DNA from: Burkholderia sp. Nafp2/4-1b
GTDB taxonomy: Bacteria; Pseudomonadota; Gammaproteobacteria; Burkholderiales; Burkholderiaceae
Length of the DNA stretch: 64,000 bases
Assembly (NCBI RefSeq): GCF_003635165.1
Contig: NZ_ML058599.1
Span: 248,001 to 312,000, forward strand
Reading direction: 5' to 3'
Below are positions 25,499 through 33,376 of this stretch, one piece after another. The notes under the pieces are model-generated. The model had not been told where the DNA came from, ran no database searches, and was given only the letters and a program-made list of their open reading frames with translations. How positions within the stretch are numbered: position 1 is the stretch's first letter; each line of letters opens with the position of its first letter. A program made the position numbers and the translations under genes.

Positions 25499-25885
25499 TC
25501 AGCGCCCCAGCGCCCGCGCGGTTTGACCGCCGATCCCGAAATCGGTGTTCGGGATGTCCTTGATGATCACGCGCGTCGCCTGCAACGGTGCATCGAGCAC
25601 GTTCGCGGCGGCGTTCGACAGTGCGGCGATCAACGCGCGCTTTTGTTCATCGGTGCGGCCGGCGATCAGGATCGCGACGATCACCGGCAGTGAAGGCGGC
25701 GCGCCGTCGGCGGCCGTGCGTCCGCCGAGGCCGATGTGCGTCGCGGGCAATTCGGTGAGCAGCACGCGCACCGATTCGAGCGGTGCGCCGATCGCGTCGA
25801 CGGTCGCACCGCTGAGCCGCGCGATCAGCTCGGCCTTGCGCGCGTCGTCATGGCCGGCGGGGAGGAAAACTTCGAGTGTGGGCAT
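25499..25885 (-). CDS. Tandem-fused 4-oxalocrotonate-tautomerase-like protein
   Basis: Protein of 128 residues built from two tautomerase-like halves: residues about 2-60 begin PTLEVFLPAGHDDARKAELI, and about 72-125 begin PVIVAILIAGRTDEQKRALI; each half ends in a xxIGLGG/FGIGG stretch. Pro2, the catalytic base of 4-oxalocrotonate tautomerase, is kept after removal of the Met, and the second half also begins with a Pro (internal, so not a free amine). Fused two-half members occur among the bacterial tautomerases. It lies in the Rieske operon of the indole-acetate cluster and may handle a ring-cleavage or keto-enol step; its assignment to the pathway is inference. Confidence 0.75.
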   Translation of the reverse strand: MPTLEVFLPAGHDDARKAELIARLSGATVDAIGAPLESVRVLLTELPATHIGLGGRTAADGAPPSLPVIVAILIAGRTDEQKRALIAALSNAAANVLDAPLQATRVIIKDIPNTDFGIGGQTARALGR

Positions 25886-25896
25886 GGTCGTCCGGA

Positions 25897-26067
25897 AAGG
25901 TGAAGGTGCCCGGCTCACCGTTGCGCTGGCGATGGTGAACCAGTGTCCGCTCACAGGTGAAGGTCGCCGCTCACCGTTGCATTGGCGATGGCGAACGGGT
26001 GGCCGCTCAAAGGTGAAGGTGCCCGGCTCACCATTGCGTTGGCAACGGTGAACCGGCGGCCGCTTAC
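25897..26067. repeat. Three tandem copies of a ~57-bp unit
   Basis: Three imperfect copies begin AGGTGAAGGT at 25898, 25955 and 26011 and each ends in CGCTCAC or CGCTTAC. Copies 1 and 3 share the GTGCCCGGCTCACC opening; copy 2 differs by a short indel. The array covers almost the whole gap between the tautomerase and the IacD-like genes and the last copy includes the TAA stop of the latter. It resembles a minisatellite. Confidence 0.8.
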
Positions 26068-26564
26068 AGCAGGAAGCCGATCGCGCTGAGCGCTTCGGTC
26101 GAATCGATCAGTCGCACGACCTTCTCGGCGATCCGCATCTCGCCGTCGGCATCGACGTGCAGCCTGTGCGTGACGTCGGCGGCGAACAGCGTCGCGGCGC
26201 CGCGCTTGTACGCGACGACGACCTGCGCGGATTTCAGCTCGACCATGCCGGCGCTGCTGCTTTCGAGCGTGAAACGCGACACGGTGCGCACCGTGCGCGC
26301 CGCGTCCGTCGCCGACGCCGAGTAACCGGACACCATCCGCTGCACGCGCTTCTCGCGCATGTCGTGGTCGTCGAATACGTAGTTCAGCGTCGCGGCGAAG
26401 TCGGTCGTGTCGGGATCGATCGGCACCACGTAATGACCGGCGGGATCCCACAGGTCGAGCCACGCGCGATAGTCGCGGCGATCCAGCATCTCGGCTTCGC
26501 GCCACACGAATTCGACTGCGCGGGCGAAGGTCTGCTCGGAAAATAGGGCGTTGCGGTCGTCCAT
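26064..26564 (-). CDS. iacD: Rieske oxygenase small (beta) subunit (probable IacD)
   Basis: Beta subunit of 166 residues of an aromatic-ring-hydroxylating dioxygenase, with the NTF2-like fold of that family: FVWREAEMLDRRDYRAWLDLWDPAGHYVVPI near the N-terminus, FDDHDMREKRVQRMVSG in the middle and KSAQVVVAYKRG later. Start at the ATG at 26564, overlapping the stop of the alpha-subunit gene by one base (TGATG), so the two subunits are coupled. In iac clusters IacC and IacD convert dioxindole acetate to catechol. Confidence 0.8.
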   Translation of the reverse strand: MDDRNALFSEQTFARAVEFVWREAEMLDRRDYRAWLDLWDPAGHYVVPIDPDTTDFAATLNYVFDDHDMREKRVQRMVSGYSASATDAARTVRTVSRFTLESSSAGMVELKSAQVVVAYKRGAATLFAADVTHRLHVDADGEMRIAEKVVRLIDSTEALSAIGFLL

Positions 26565-27847
26565 CACTGTTGCTCCATCATCGTGCGCCATTGCTGGTAC
26601 GCCTCGCGCATCCCGGTTTCGTCGGTCGCATGCGCGGTCTTTTCGCCGTTCGCGGCGGTCGTCTCGCGGTTCAGCCCGCGGTTCACGAGGATCGGCACGT
26701 CGGGCCCCGCATGCGCGCCGCGCTGCACGCGCTCCCACGCTTCCGCATCGTCGGGGCTGCCGAAGCCGAACGGGCCCTGGAAATGCTCGTGAATCCGCAG
26801 CCGTTCGCGGTTCGCTTCGTCCGGGCCGCCGTCCATCGCGAGCGCGACGTGGCGGATCTCGGTCTCGTTCGCGGAGATCGGCCGCAGCACGCGGAAGAAC
26901 GCCATCGACAGCGCGAGGTTCGGGAACAGGTTCAGGTTGAAGCCGACACCCATCAGCGAGCGCACGATGCGGCGCACTTCGTCCGGCGCATGGCGCTCGG
27001 CGAGCTTTGCCGCCAGCGGCGCGAAGCGTTCGGGCAGCGGCGCGCCGTCGTCTTCGTCGAGATCGATCAGCTCGGGCATCAGCACCGCGAGGCTGTGGCC
27101 GTTGCCGAGCGCGCGGCAGAACGCGTGCTCGCTCGTCATGAAGCTCGTGATCGCGGCGGCCGTCTCGTCGTCGATCGACTTCATCCACGACTTGTGTACG
27201 ACCGGGAAGTGATAGAGGTCCGTCGTGTTCTCGAGCTGGATCTTCCAGTTGCCCTTGAACTTGAACTTGTGCTCGCCGTTCGCCTTGATCGGGTAGCCGG
27301 CGCCCTGTTTCATGAACAGGTCGATCCACGGCTTCGCGCCGCCGAGGAAATCGTCGAGCGGTTCGATCGCGTCGTTGAAGCTCGCGAAGATCAGCCCCTG
27401 GTACACGCCGACGCGCAGCTTCACGAGCGGCAGGTCGCCTTTCTCGCACACGCCTTCGTAGCCGTCGCCGTACGGCAGCGCCCGCAGCGTGCCGTCGAGC
27501 GCGTACGACCAGCTGTGATACGGGCACGTGAAGCCCTTCGCGTTGCCCTTGTGCGATTCGCACACGGTCGCGCCGCGATGGCGGCAGCGGTTCTGCAGCA
27601 CGTTGATCTCGCCGGTCTTGTCGCGCACGACGATCACCGGCTGACGGCCGATCGTCGTCGTGATGAAGTCGCCCGGCTTCGGCAGCTCGCTCTCGTGCGC
27701 GACCCAGATCCAGGTGCGGTAGAAAATGCGGTCGAGCTCGGCCTCGAACAGCGCGGGGTCGTGATACATCGCGGGCGCGATGCGATCGGGCTGCGCGAGA
27801 CCGTGCAACGCGCGGGTGTCGATCGTCTGGTAGGAAATGTCGCTCAT
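26564..27847 (-). CDS. iacC: Rieske dioxygenase large (alpha) subunit (probable IacC)
   Basis: Alpha subunit of 427 residues. The [2Fe-2S] Rieske ligands are Cys88 and His90 (NRCRHRGATV) and Cys108 and His111 (FTCPYHSWSY). The mononuclear-iron half follows, with ENTTDLYHFPVVHKSW supplying Asp and His ligands. It starts at the ATG at 27847. Electrons should come from the reductase at 29149-30135. Related alpha subunits open the indole ring of dioxindole acetate to give catechol. Confidence 0.85.
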   Translation of the reverse strand: MSDISYQTIDTRALHGLAQPDRIAPAMYHDPALFEAELDRIFYRTWIWVAHESELPKPGDFITTTIGRQPVIVVRDKTGEINVLQNRCRHRGATVCESHKGNAKGFTCPYHSWSYALDGTLRALPYGDGYEGVCEKGDLPLVKLRVGVYQGLIFASFNDAIEPLDDFLGGAKPWIDLFMKQGAGYPIKANGEHKFKFKGNWKIQLENTTDLYHFPVVHKSWMKSIDDETAAAITSFMTSEHAFCRALGNGHSLAVLMPELIDLDEDDGAPLPERFAPLAAKLAERHAPDEVRRIVRSLMGVGFNLNLFPNLALSMAFFRVLRPISANETEIRHVALAMDGGPDEANRERLRIHEHFQGPFGFGSPDDAEAWERVQRGAHAGPDVPILVNRGLNRETTAANGEKTAHATDETGMREAYQQWRTMMEQQ

Positions 27848-27933
27848 CGTCGTCGTGGGGAAAGAGTCGCGAAATCGGGCTGCGCGTGGGGTGCAGCGTC
27901 GGGAGACCAGTCTCGTCTTCTGCTACATATCCG

Positions 27934-27967
27934 TCAAATTGATCTAAAATTGATGGTCAAATAAATA
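27934..27967 (+). promoter_or_regulatory. Candidate LysR site and promoter between the Rieske and LysR genes
   Basis: A 21-base element at 27934-27954 starting TCAAATTGAT and ending TAAAATTGAT shares 16 of 21 positions with an element at 30221-30241. On the minus strand it reads as two ATCAATTT repeats 11 bases apart, one helical turn. It overlaps a plausible plus promoter: TTGATC (27939-27944), 17-base gap, TAAATA (27962-27967), 21 bases before the LysR start. The site may serve the LysR protein itself and the divergent Rieske operon. Confidence 0.5.
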
Positions 27968-27988
27968 CGGCAAATGATGGAGGTCACG

Positions 27989-28906
27989 ATGACATCGGTG
28001 GATCATCTCGATCTGAACCTGTTGCGGGTGTTCCAGGCGATCGTCGAGGAGCGCAGCCTGACCAAGGCGGGCGAGCGGCTCGCGCTGTCGCAGCCGGCCG
28101 TCAGCTATTCGCTCGGCCGGCTGCGCACGCTGTTCGACGATCCGTTGTTCGTGCGCACGCGCGCCGGGATGCAGCCGACGCCCGTCGCGCTCGAACTCGC
28201 GGGGATCGTCGGCAAGGCGCTCGACATGGTGCGCGTCGCGCTGCGCTATGCGGAGCGTTTCGATCCGGCGACGAGCACGCGCACGTTCCGGCTGTCGCTG
28301 TCGGACGCGGGCGAGATGGCGTATCTGCCGGCGATCTGCCAGGCGCTGCGCGAGCGTGCGCCGCGCGTGACGCTCAGCGTGCAGCCGCTGCCGGTGGAAG
28401 AGATCGAGGAGGCGCTGCGCGTGAGCCGGCTCGACTTCGCGATCGGCAACCTGCCGGAGCTGATGCCGCGCACGCGTCATCAGGTGCTGTTCGAGGAAAC
28501 CTACGTGTGCATGACCGGCCGCCGGCGCGGCGTGCCGACAGGTGCGGCGCTGAGTCTCGAGCAGTTCGTGCGCGCCTCGCACGTCAATGTGAAATCGGTC
28601 GAGCACAGTCACCACGCGCTCGATGATGCGTTGCGCGCGCAGGGCGTCGGTCGCAACATCGCGCTGGAGGTGCCGCACTTCGTCGCGCTGCCGAGCGTGC
28701 TGTCGGTCACCGATCTCTATGCGACGCTGCCGAAGCGGCTCGCGCAGATCCTGAACCGCGACAACGCGTTTCGCTTGTACGAGCTGCCGGTGACGCTGCC
28801 GCCCGCGCCGGTCACGATGCACTGGCACGAGCACTTTCACGAGGACGAGGGAATCGCGTGGATGCGCGCGCTGCTCGCCGAGATCGTCGAGCGTTTCGAC
28901 GAATGA
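27989..28906 (+). CDS. LysR-family transcriptional regulator of the indole-acetate cluster
   Basis: LysR regulator of 305 residues. The start is the ATG at 27989, because GGAGG at 27979-27983 lies 5 bases before it; the ATGs at 27974 and 27977 leave that ribosome-binding site inside the frame. The N-terminal helix-turn-helix is LRVFQAIVEERSLTKAGERLALSQPAVSYSL. The rest is the inducer-binding domain. It is divergent from the iacCD-like operon and likely controls it and the reductase gene; the ligand is expected to be indole acetate or a pathway intermediate (inference). Confidence 0.85.
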   Translation: MTSVDHLDLNLLRVFQAIVEERSLTKAGERLALSQPAVSYSLGRLRTLFDDPLFVRTRAGMQPTPVALELAGIVGKALDMVRVALRYAERFDPATSTRTFRLSLSDAGEMAYLPAICQALRERAPRVTLSVQPLPVEEIEEALRVSRLDFAIGNLPELMPRTRHQVLFEETYVCMTGRRRGVPTGAALSLEQFVRASHVNVKSVEHSHHALDDALRAQGVGRNIALEVPHFVALPSVLSVTDLYATLPKRLAQILNRDNAFRLYELPVTLPPAPVTMHWHEHFHEDEGIAWMRALLAEIVERFDE

Positions 28907-28989
28907 AGGCTGGGGCGGTGCGCTGCGGCGGCTCCTGCGGGTCGCCGTGGCTGAGGGGGAGCCGCGAGCATCGCGGCGCATCGGTCCAT

Positions 28990-29148
28990 CAGCGCAACAC
29001 CGCAACACCGCAACACCGAAACACCGCGTCAGCGCAACACCACAACACCGCATCAGCGCAGCAAGGCAGCAACGCAGCAAAGCAGCAAAGCACTAGCGCA
29101 TTAGCGCATTAGCGCACCAACGCACCAACGCGACAACACATCAGCACC
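28990..29148. repeat. Low-complexity imperfect tandem repeats after the LysR gene
   Basis: The gap between the LysR stop and the reductase stop is filled with short units: GCAACACC repeated from about 28993, then CAGCAA-type words near 29060, then GCATTA and GCACCAAC units to 29130. Unit lengths drift from 8 to 6 and 9 bases. It encodes only low-complexity ORFs and is not a coding region. Confidence 0.75.
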
Positions 29149-30135
29149 TCACAGATCGAGCACGAGCACGGCCGAGCGCGCACGCGACACGCAGCAGCAG
29201 ATCACGGCGTTGCTCGCGCGCTCGGCCTTGCTGAGGCAGTGGTCGCGATGATCGGGTTCGCCGTCGAGCACCGTCACCATGCAGGTGCCGCACACGCCTT
29301 CGCCGCATGACGTATCGACCTCGATGCCGATGCCGGCGAGTGCGTCGACGATCGACGTGTCGGGCGCGACGCGCACCGATTGGCCGCTGCGTTGCAGCCG
29401 CACTTCGAAGCCTTCAGCCGATGCCGAAGCGGAATTCGCAGCGGCGTCCGCCGCGGCCGGTCCGGCCGCGAAGCGTTCCAGATGGATCGCATCCTCGGGA
29501 ATCCGCGTCGCCGCCGCGGTGACGACTGCATCCATGAACGGCCCAGGGCCGCACGTGTAGACATGCGCATTCGAGTCGATCGATTCGACGCAGCGCGCGA
29601 GTTCGGCCGCGAGTACAGCCGGTTCGATCCCGTAATGAAACGTCACGTGCGACGCGAACGGCTCGGCCGACAGCTCGTCGACGAAGGCCGCATGCTCGCG
29701 GCTGCGTGCGAAGTAGTGCAATCGGTAACGCGCGCCGCGTTGCACGAGCGCGTACGCCATCGACAGCAACGGCGTGATGCCGATCCCGGCTGCGATGAGA
29801 ACGTGCTCGCTCGCGTCATCCGTCAGGCGAAACAGGTTGCGCGGCGCACCGATCGACAGTTCGGCGCCAACGCACACATCGTCGTGCAGCGAACGGGAGC
29901 CGCCGCGTGACTGCGCTTCCTTCTTCACCGCGAACAGATAGTTGCCGCGCTCGTCGGGGCGGCCGCACAGCGAGTATTGCCGCGTGACGCCGGACGGAGC
30001 GGTGACGTCGATATGCGCACCGGGTTCATACGCGTCGAACGGCTGGCCGTCGACGCGCGAGACCCGGAAGCAGCGGATGTCCAGCGCCGCGTCGATCAGC
30101 GCGTCGATCCGGACCTGGTGGCGGTTCGCTTGCAT
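29149..30135 (-). CDS. iacF: Oxygenase reductase with C-terminal [2Fe-2S] domain (probable IacF)
   Basis: Reductase of 328 residues of the phthalate-dioxygenase-reductase type. The flavin domain (to about 100) has RQYSLCGRPD, where flavin binds; the NAD domain (to about 215) has AAGIGITPLLSM and the CGPGPFMDAV motif; the C-terminal ferredoxin has Cys ligands in SCGEGVCGTCMV and one more in HRDHC. The start ATG at 30135 has only a weak ribosome-binding site; an ATG at 30192 would add 19 unlike residues. It should pass electrons from NADH to the Rieske oxygenase. Confidence 0.8.
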   Translation of the reverse strand: MQANRHQVRIDALIDAALDIRCFRVSRVDGQPFDAYEPGAHIDVTAPSGVTRQYSLCGRPDERGNYLFAVKKEAQSRGGSRSLHDDVCVGAELSIGAPRNLFRLTDDASEHVLIAAGIGITPLLSMAYALVQRGARYRLHYFARSREHAAFVDELSAEPFASHVTFHYGIEPAVLAAELARCVESIDSNAHVYTCGPGPFMDAVVTAAATRIPEDAIHLERFAAGPAAADAAANSASASAEGFEVRLQRSGQSVRVAPDTSIVDALAGIGIEVDTSCGEGVCGTCMVTVLDGEPDHRDHCLSKAERASNAVICCCVSRARSAVLVLDL

Positions 30136-30220
30136 GGAATGTTCCGTGGGGTAGGGGAAAACCGGCGCGGCTGATGCCGCGCCGTCATGCAACCGAGAAT
30201 AGGGACGGGCATCGCATAAA

Positions 30221-30241
30221 TCAAATCGATAAAAAAGTTAT
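30221..30241 (-). promoter_or_regulatory. Candidate LysR site before the reductase gene
   Basis: Plus-strand element starting TCAAATCGAT and ending GTTAT, matching 16 of 21 positions of the element at 27934-27954. It is 86 bases upstream of the reductase start. GCATAA and TTATGC flank it as an 18-base-spaced inverted pair. This supports one regulator, likely the LysR protein at 27989, for both promoters. Confidence 0.45.
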
Positions 30242-30340
30242 GCCGGAATCAGTGGGATGGATAATCGTCGGCGGTCCGATTGTCGCCGGTCAACGTGCGG
30301 CGACCGCGTGGCCGCCGCGATGCCGACGATCGCGCGGCCG

Positions 30341-30374
30341 GTGCGCCGAACACGCGATCGGTGAACCGCGCGAC
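30341..30374. repeat. Short duplication of a transporter gene segment
   Basis: This 34-base segment matches 31 of 34 positions with 30567-30600 inside the MFS gene that ends at 30376. It lies just after the stop codon, so a fragment of the gene coding for FTDRVFGAP has been copied to its 3' side. It is probably the remains of a local duplication. Confidence 0.7.
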
Positions 30375-30375
30375 T

Positions 30376-31788
30376 TCAGCGAGCGGCAATGGCGTCGCCG
30401 CCGGCGACGGCCGCATCAGCCGAAGCCGAAGCCGAAGCCGCCGCCGCATGGCCGCGCTCGCGTTCGAGACTGCGGCGGTAGTGCCGGCAGCCGAGCGTCA
30501 GCAGCAGCGCGGCGAGCGTGGCCGCCGCGACGTTGACGATCGACATCGAATGACCGACCGCTGCCGGCGCACCGAACACGCGATCGGTGAACAGCGCGAC
30601 GACGGTCGTGCCGATCCCGAGCGCGATCAGATTCGACACGAGCAGGAACAGCGCGGAGATCTGCGCGCGCATCTGGTTCGGCGCGAGCGTCTGCATCGCG
30701 GCGGTCGATGTCGGCATCGGGAACGATGCGAAGAACATCGCGACGACCAGCATCGCGAGCGACGCGGGCAAGCTGTCGAGCTGCGTGAACAGCGTCGCGG
30801 GAATCACCATGCAGGCGGCGCCGATCGCGCCGGCGCGCATCGGCGCGTCGATGCGGCCGCGGCGCAGCAGCCAGTCGTTGAGCCAGCCGCCGCAGAACAC
30901 GCCGGCGGTATTCGCGACGAGCAGCACGATGCCGAGCGTGTAGCCGGCCTCGACGGCCGTCATCCCGAAGCGGCGGATATAGAACGCGGGCGTCCAGCTC
31001 AGCAGGCAGTACAGCGTCATCGCGTAGAACGAGAAGCCGAGGTAGTGACACGCGAAGGTCGCGCGATGCGTGCCGACGAAGCGCAGCGAATCGCGCATCG
31101 ACACGCGCCGCACGGCGCCCGAGCGATCCTGCGCGAGCCCCTTGCGCTCGGGGTCGCGCACGGTCGCCGCGAACAGCAGCGCGACGAAGAGGCCCGGCAG
31201 GCCGACGATCAGGAACGTGACCTGCCACGCATGAACCTGGCCGACGATCGGCAGCGTGAACGCGCTCGCATGCTTGAGCAGTGCGATCACGTAGCCGCCG
31301 ATCAGGAACGCGACGCCGCCGCCGATGAACGAGCCGAGCGAATACACGGCGATCGCGCGACCGAGCTTCTCCTTCGGGAAGTAGTCGGCGAGCATCGAAT
31401 ACGCGCCGGGCGACAGCGCGGCCTCGCCGACGCCGACGCCCATCCGCGCGATGAACATCTGCACGAAATGCTGGCTCATTCCGCATGCGGCGGTCGCGAC
31501 GCTCCACAGCGCGATGCCGATCGAGATGATGCGCGGGCGCGCGTAGCGGTCGGCGAGATATGCGACGGGCAGCCCCATTACCGCGTAGAACAGCGAGAAC
31601 GCGAAGCCGTTGAGCAGGCTGAACTGCGTGTCGGTCAGGTGCAGGTCGCGCTTGATCGGTTCGATCATCAGGACGAGCACCTGGCGATCGACGAACGAAA
31701 AGACATACGCGAGCATGCAGATGACGACGACATACCATTCGTACGTATAGCGCTTGCCGTCGGCAGCGCGGGCCATGGGTGCGGACAT
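30376..31788 (-). CDS. MFS transporter of the indole-acetate cluster
   Basis: Permease of 470 residues with twelve helices. The start ATG at 31788 has TGGAGA 8 bases before it. Motifs are SFVDRQVLVLMIEPIKRDL after helix 1, PVAYLADRYARPRII in the helix 2-3 loop and a long central loop (DPERKGLAQDRSGAVRR). The C-terminal tail is a low-complexity run of Ala and Ser (AAAASASASADAA). It follows the catabolic genes and is the likely importer of the cluster's aromatic acid (inference). Confidence 0.8.
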   Translation of the reverse strand: MSAPMARAADGKRYTYEWYVVVICMLAYVFSFVDRQVLVLMIEPIKRDLHLTDTQFSLLNGFAFSLFYAVMGLPVAYLADRYARPRIISIGIALWSVATAACGMSQHFVQMFIARMGVGVGEAALSPGAYSMLADYFPKEKLGRAIAVYSLGSFIGGGVAFLIGGYVIALLKHASAFTLPIVGQVHAWQVTFLIVGLPGLFVALLFAATVRDPERKGLAQDRSGAVRRVSMRDSLRFVGTHRATFACHYLGFSFYAMTLYCLLSWTPAFYIRRFGMTAVEAGYTLGIVLLVANTAGVFCGGWLNDWLLRRGRIDAPMRAGAIGAACMVIPATLFTQLDSLPASLAMLVVAMFFASFPMPTSTAAMQTLAPNQMRAQISALFLLVSNLIALGIGTTVVALFTDRVFGAPAAVGHSMSIVNVAAATLAALLLTLGCRHYRRSLERERGHAAAASASASADAAVAGGDAIAAR

Positions 31789-32216
31789 GCGGATTCTCCA
31801 GGAGCGGGCGGTGGGGAAGCCGGGCGTCGGCGTCGGCCTTGCGGGCCGCGCGCCGGCCCGGCGCGAAAGCGTGCGGGTGACACGATCGGAGACGCAGCGT
31901 AGTCGGCCAAATTCGGCCGCCATAGCCGGAGTGACAGCCGCGCCACACGGACCTTTACCGGCCCGGATAAAGAAAACACCGAGGCCGTGCGCGCGAGCCG
32001 CCGCGCAGCGCACGTGCGGCGGGGCGCGCGCGCGTCATGCAGCCCGTCTATAAGCGTTATAGAGCGGATTGCGTCGACGTCCGAAATTGTCGTTCCTAGA
32101 CTCGGCCCGGTTTTGATCGGCAGCGTTCGCCACCGAAGGCGAACGCGCTTCACATCACGTTTCACATCAAGCGGCGCGATGCCGACGGGCGCTGCAATTT
32201 CTACGGGACGACGCAG
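31789..32216. other. Intergenic region between divergent transporter and porin genes
   Basis: 428 bases with no supported gene. It includes an inverted repeat CTATAA-GCG-TTATAG at 32048-32062 and two nearby TTCACATCA words at 32150-32168. The palindrome is the kind of site used by dimeric regulators, but it lies 155 bases before the porin start and 260 before the MFS start, so the target is unclear. Confidence 0.5.
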
Positions 32217-33347
32217 ATGAACCATCCGAACGGGCGAGCCGACCGGCTTGCCGCACCCCTTGCCACGCTGGCGGCCGCGCTCCTGGCGAGCGCGGCGCTG
32301 CCGGCATTCGCGCAATCGAGCGTGACGCTCTACGGCCGCATCGACACGTCGATCGAATACGCGAACGCCGGGCCGAACCACGTGACGCGCATGGGCAGCG
32401 GCAACCTGTGGGCATCGCAGTGGGGCTTGAAGGGCGTCGAGGATCTCGGCGGCGGTTACGCGACGATCTTCAAGCTCGAGGACGGCTTCAACGCGGCGAG
32501 CGGCGCGCTGTCGAACAGCACTGCGCTGTTCGGTCGCGAAGCGTGGGTCGGCATCACCGGGCCGTTCGGCGGCGTGCAGTTCGGCGAGCTCTACACGATC
32601 CTGCACACGACGCTCGTCACGTACAGCCTGCCCGGGCTCGGCGCGGGTCTTGCGTGGGGCAACGCGACGAACAATTTCGTCGGCCCCGCGTTCCTGCGCG
32701 TGCGCAACTCGATGCGCTATACGTCGCCGCGCTACGCGGGTTTCATGTTGCGCGCGATGGCCGCGCGCGGCACCAACGGCGCGGCCGGCCAGCCGGCGAC
32801 GCTCGGCGACACGTACGGCGCGGGGCTCAACTACGTGCGCGGCGGGTTGTCGGTCGACGTCGACTACATGCAGCAGAAGTTCAGCCCGGTAGCCGCATCG
32901 ACACTCGGGGCCGCGAGCACGGCGGCGAACGGCAACTACACGCTCGGTGCGATCTCGTACGACTTCAACGTCCTCAAGGTCGCCGCGCTGTACCTGCGGC
33001 ATCGCGGCGGCCCCGACGTCGCGGCCGCGATCGACAGCCAGAGCGCATATCCGCACAGCGACACGATGGAACTCAGCGCGACAGTACCGATCGGGCGGGC
33101 ATCGCTGCTGCTGAGCGTCGGCCATTACCGGAAGGTCGCCGACAGCGACGGCAACGCCGATTCGTACGGCATCCGCTTCGACTATCCGCTGTCGAAGCGC
33201 ACGGTGCTGTACACGGGTGCGGCGATGGTGCGCAACGGTGCGCATGCGCGCTTCGTCGTCAATGGCGCGGCCGGCGGCGGTGTTGCCGTTGCCAAGCCCG
33301 GCGCGACCGCCAGCTCGATCGTCGCGGGCATTCTCACGGCGTTCTGA
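32217..33347 (+). CDS. Gram-negative porin, Burkholderia OmpC type
   Basis: Outer-membrane trimeric porin of 376 residues. A signal peptide runs to ALPAFA, after which the mature protein begins QSSVTLYGRIDTSIEYAN, the signature of beta-proteobacterial porins. SQWGLKGVEDLGGGYATIFKLEDGFNAASGAL is the family's second strand region, and the protein ends in Phe as outer-membrane proteins must. It probably brings substrate to the downstream catabolic genes. It converges with the LysR gene after 29 bases. Confidence 0.9.
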   Translation: MNHPNGRADRLAAPLATLAAALLASAALPAFAQSSVTLYGRIDTSIEYANAGPNHVTRMGSGNLWASQWGLKGVEDLGGGYATIFKLEDGFNAASGALSNSTALFGREAWVGITGPFGGVQFGELYTILHTTLVTYSLPGLGAGLAWGNATNNFVGPAFLRVRNSMRYTSPRYAGFMLRAMAARGTNGAAGQPATLGDTYGAGLNYVRGGLSVDVDYMQQKFSPVAASTLGAASTAANGNYTLGAISYDFNVLKVAALYLRHRGGPDVAAAIDSQSAYPHSDTMELSATVPIGRASLLLSVGHYRKVADSDGNADSYGIRFDYPLSKRTVLYTGAAMVRNGAHARFVVNGAAGGGVAVAKPGATASSIVAGILTAF

Positions 33348-33376
33348 TCGAGGGCGGTCCGCCCCCGCTTGCGTCG

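Noticed and set aside
28990..29148. The repeat array as a possible CRISPR.
   Set aside because: The units are short, drifting and without unique spacers; no cas gene is near.
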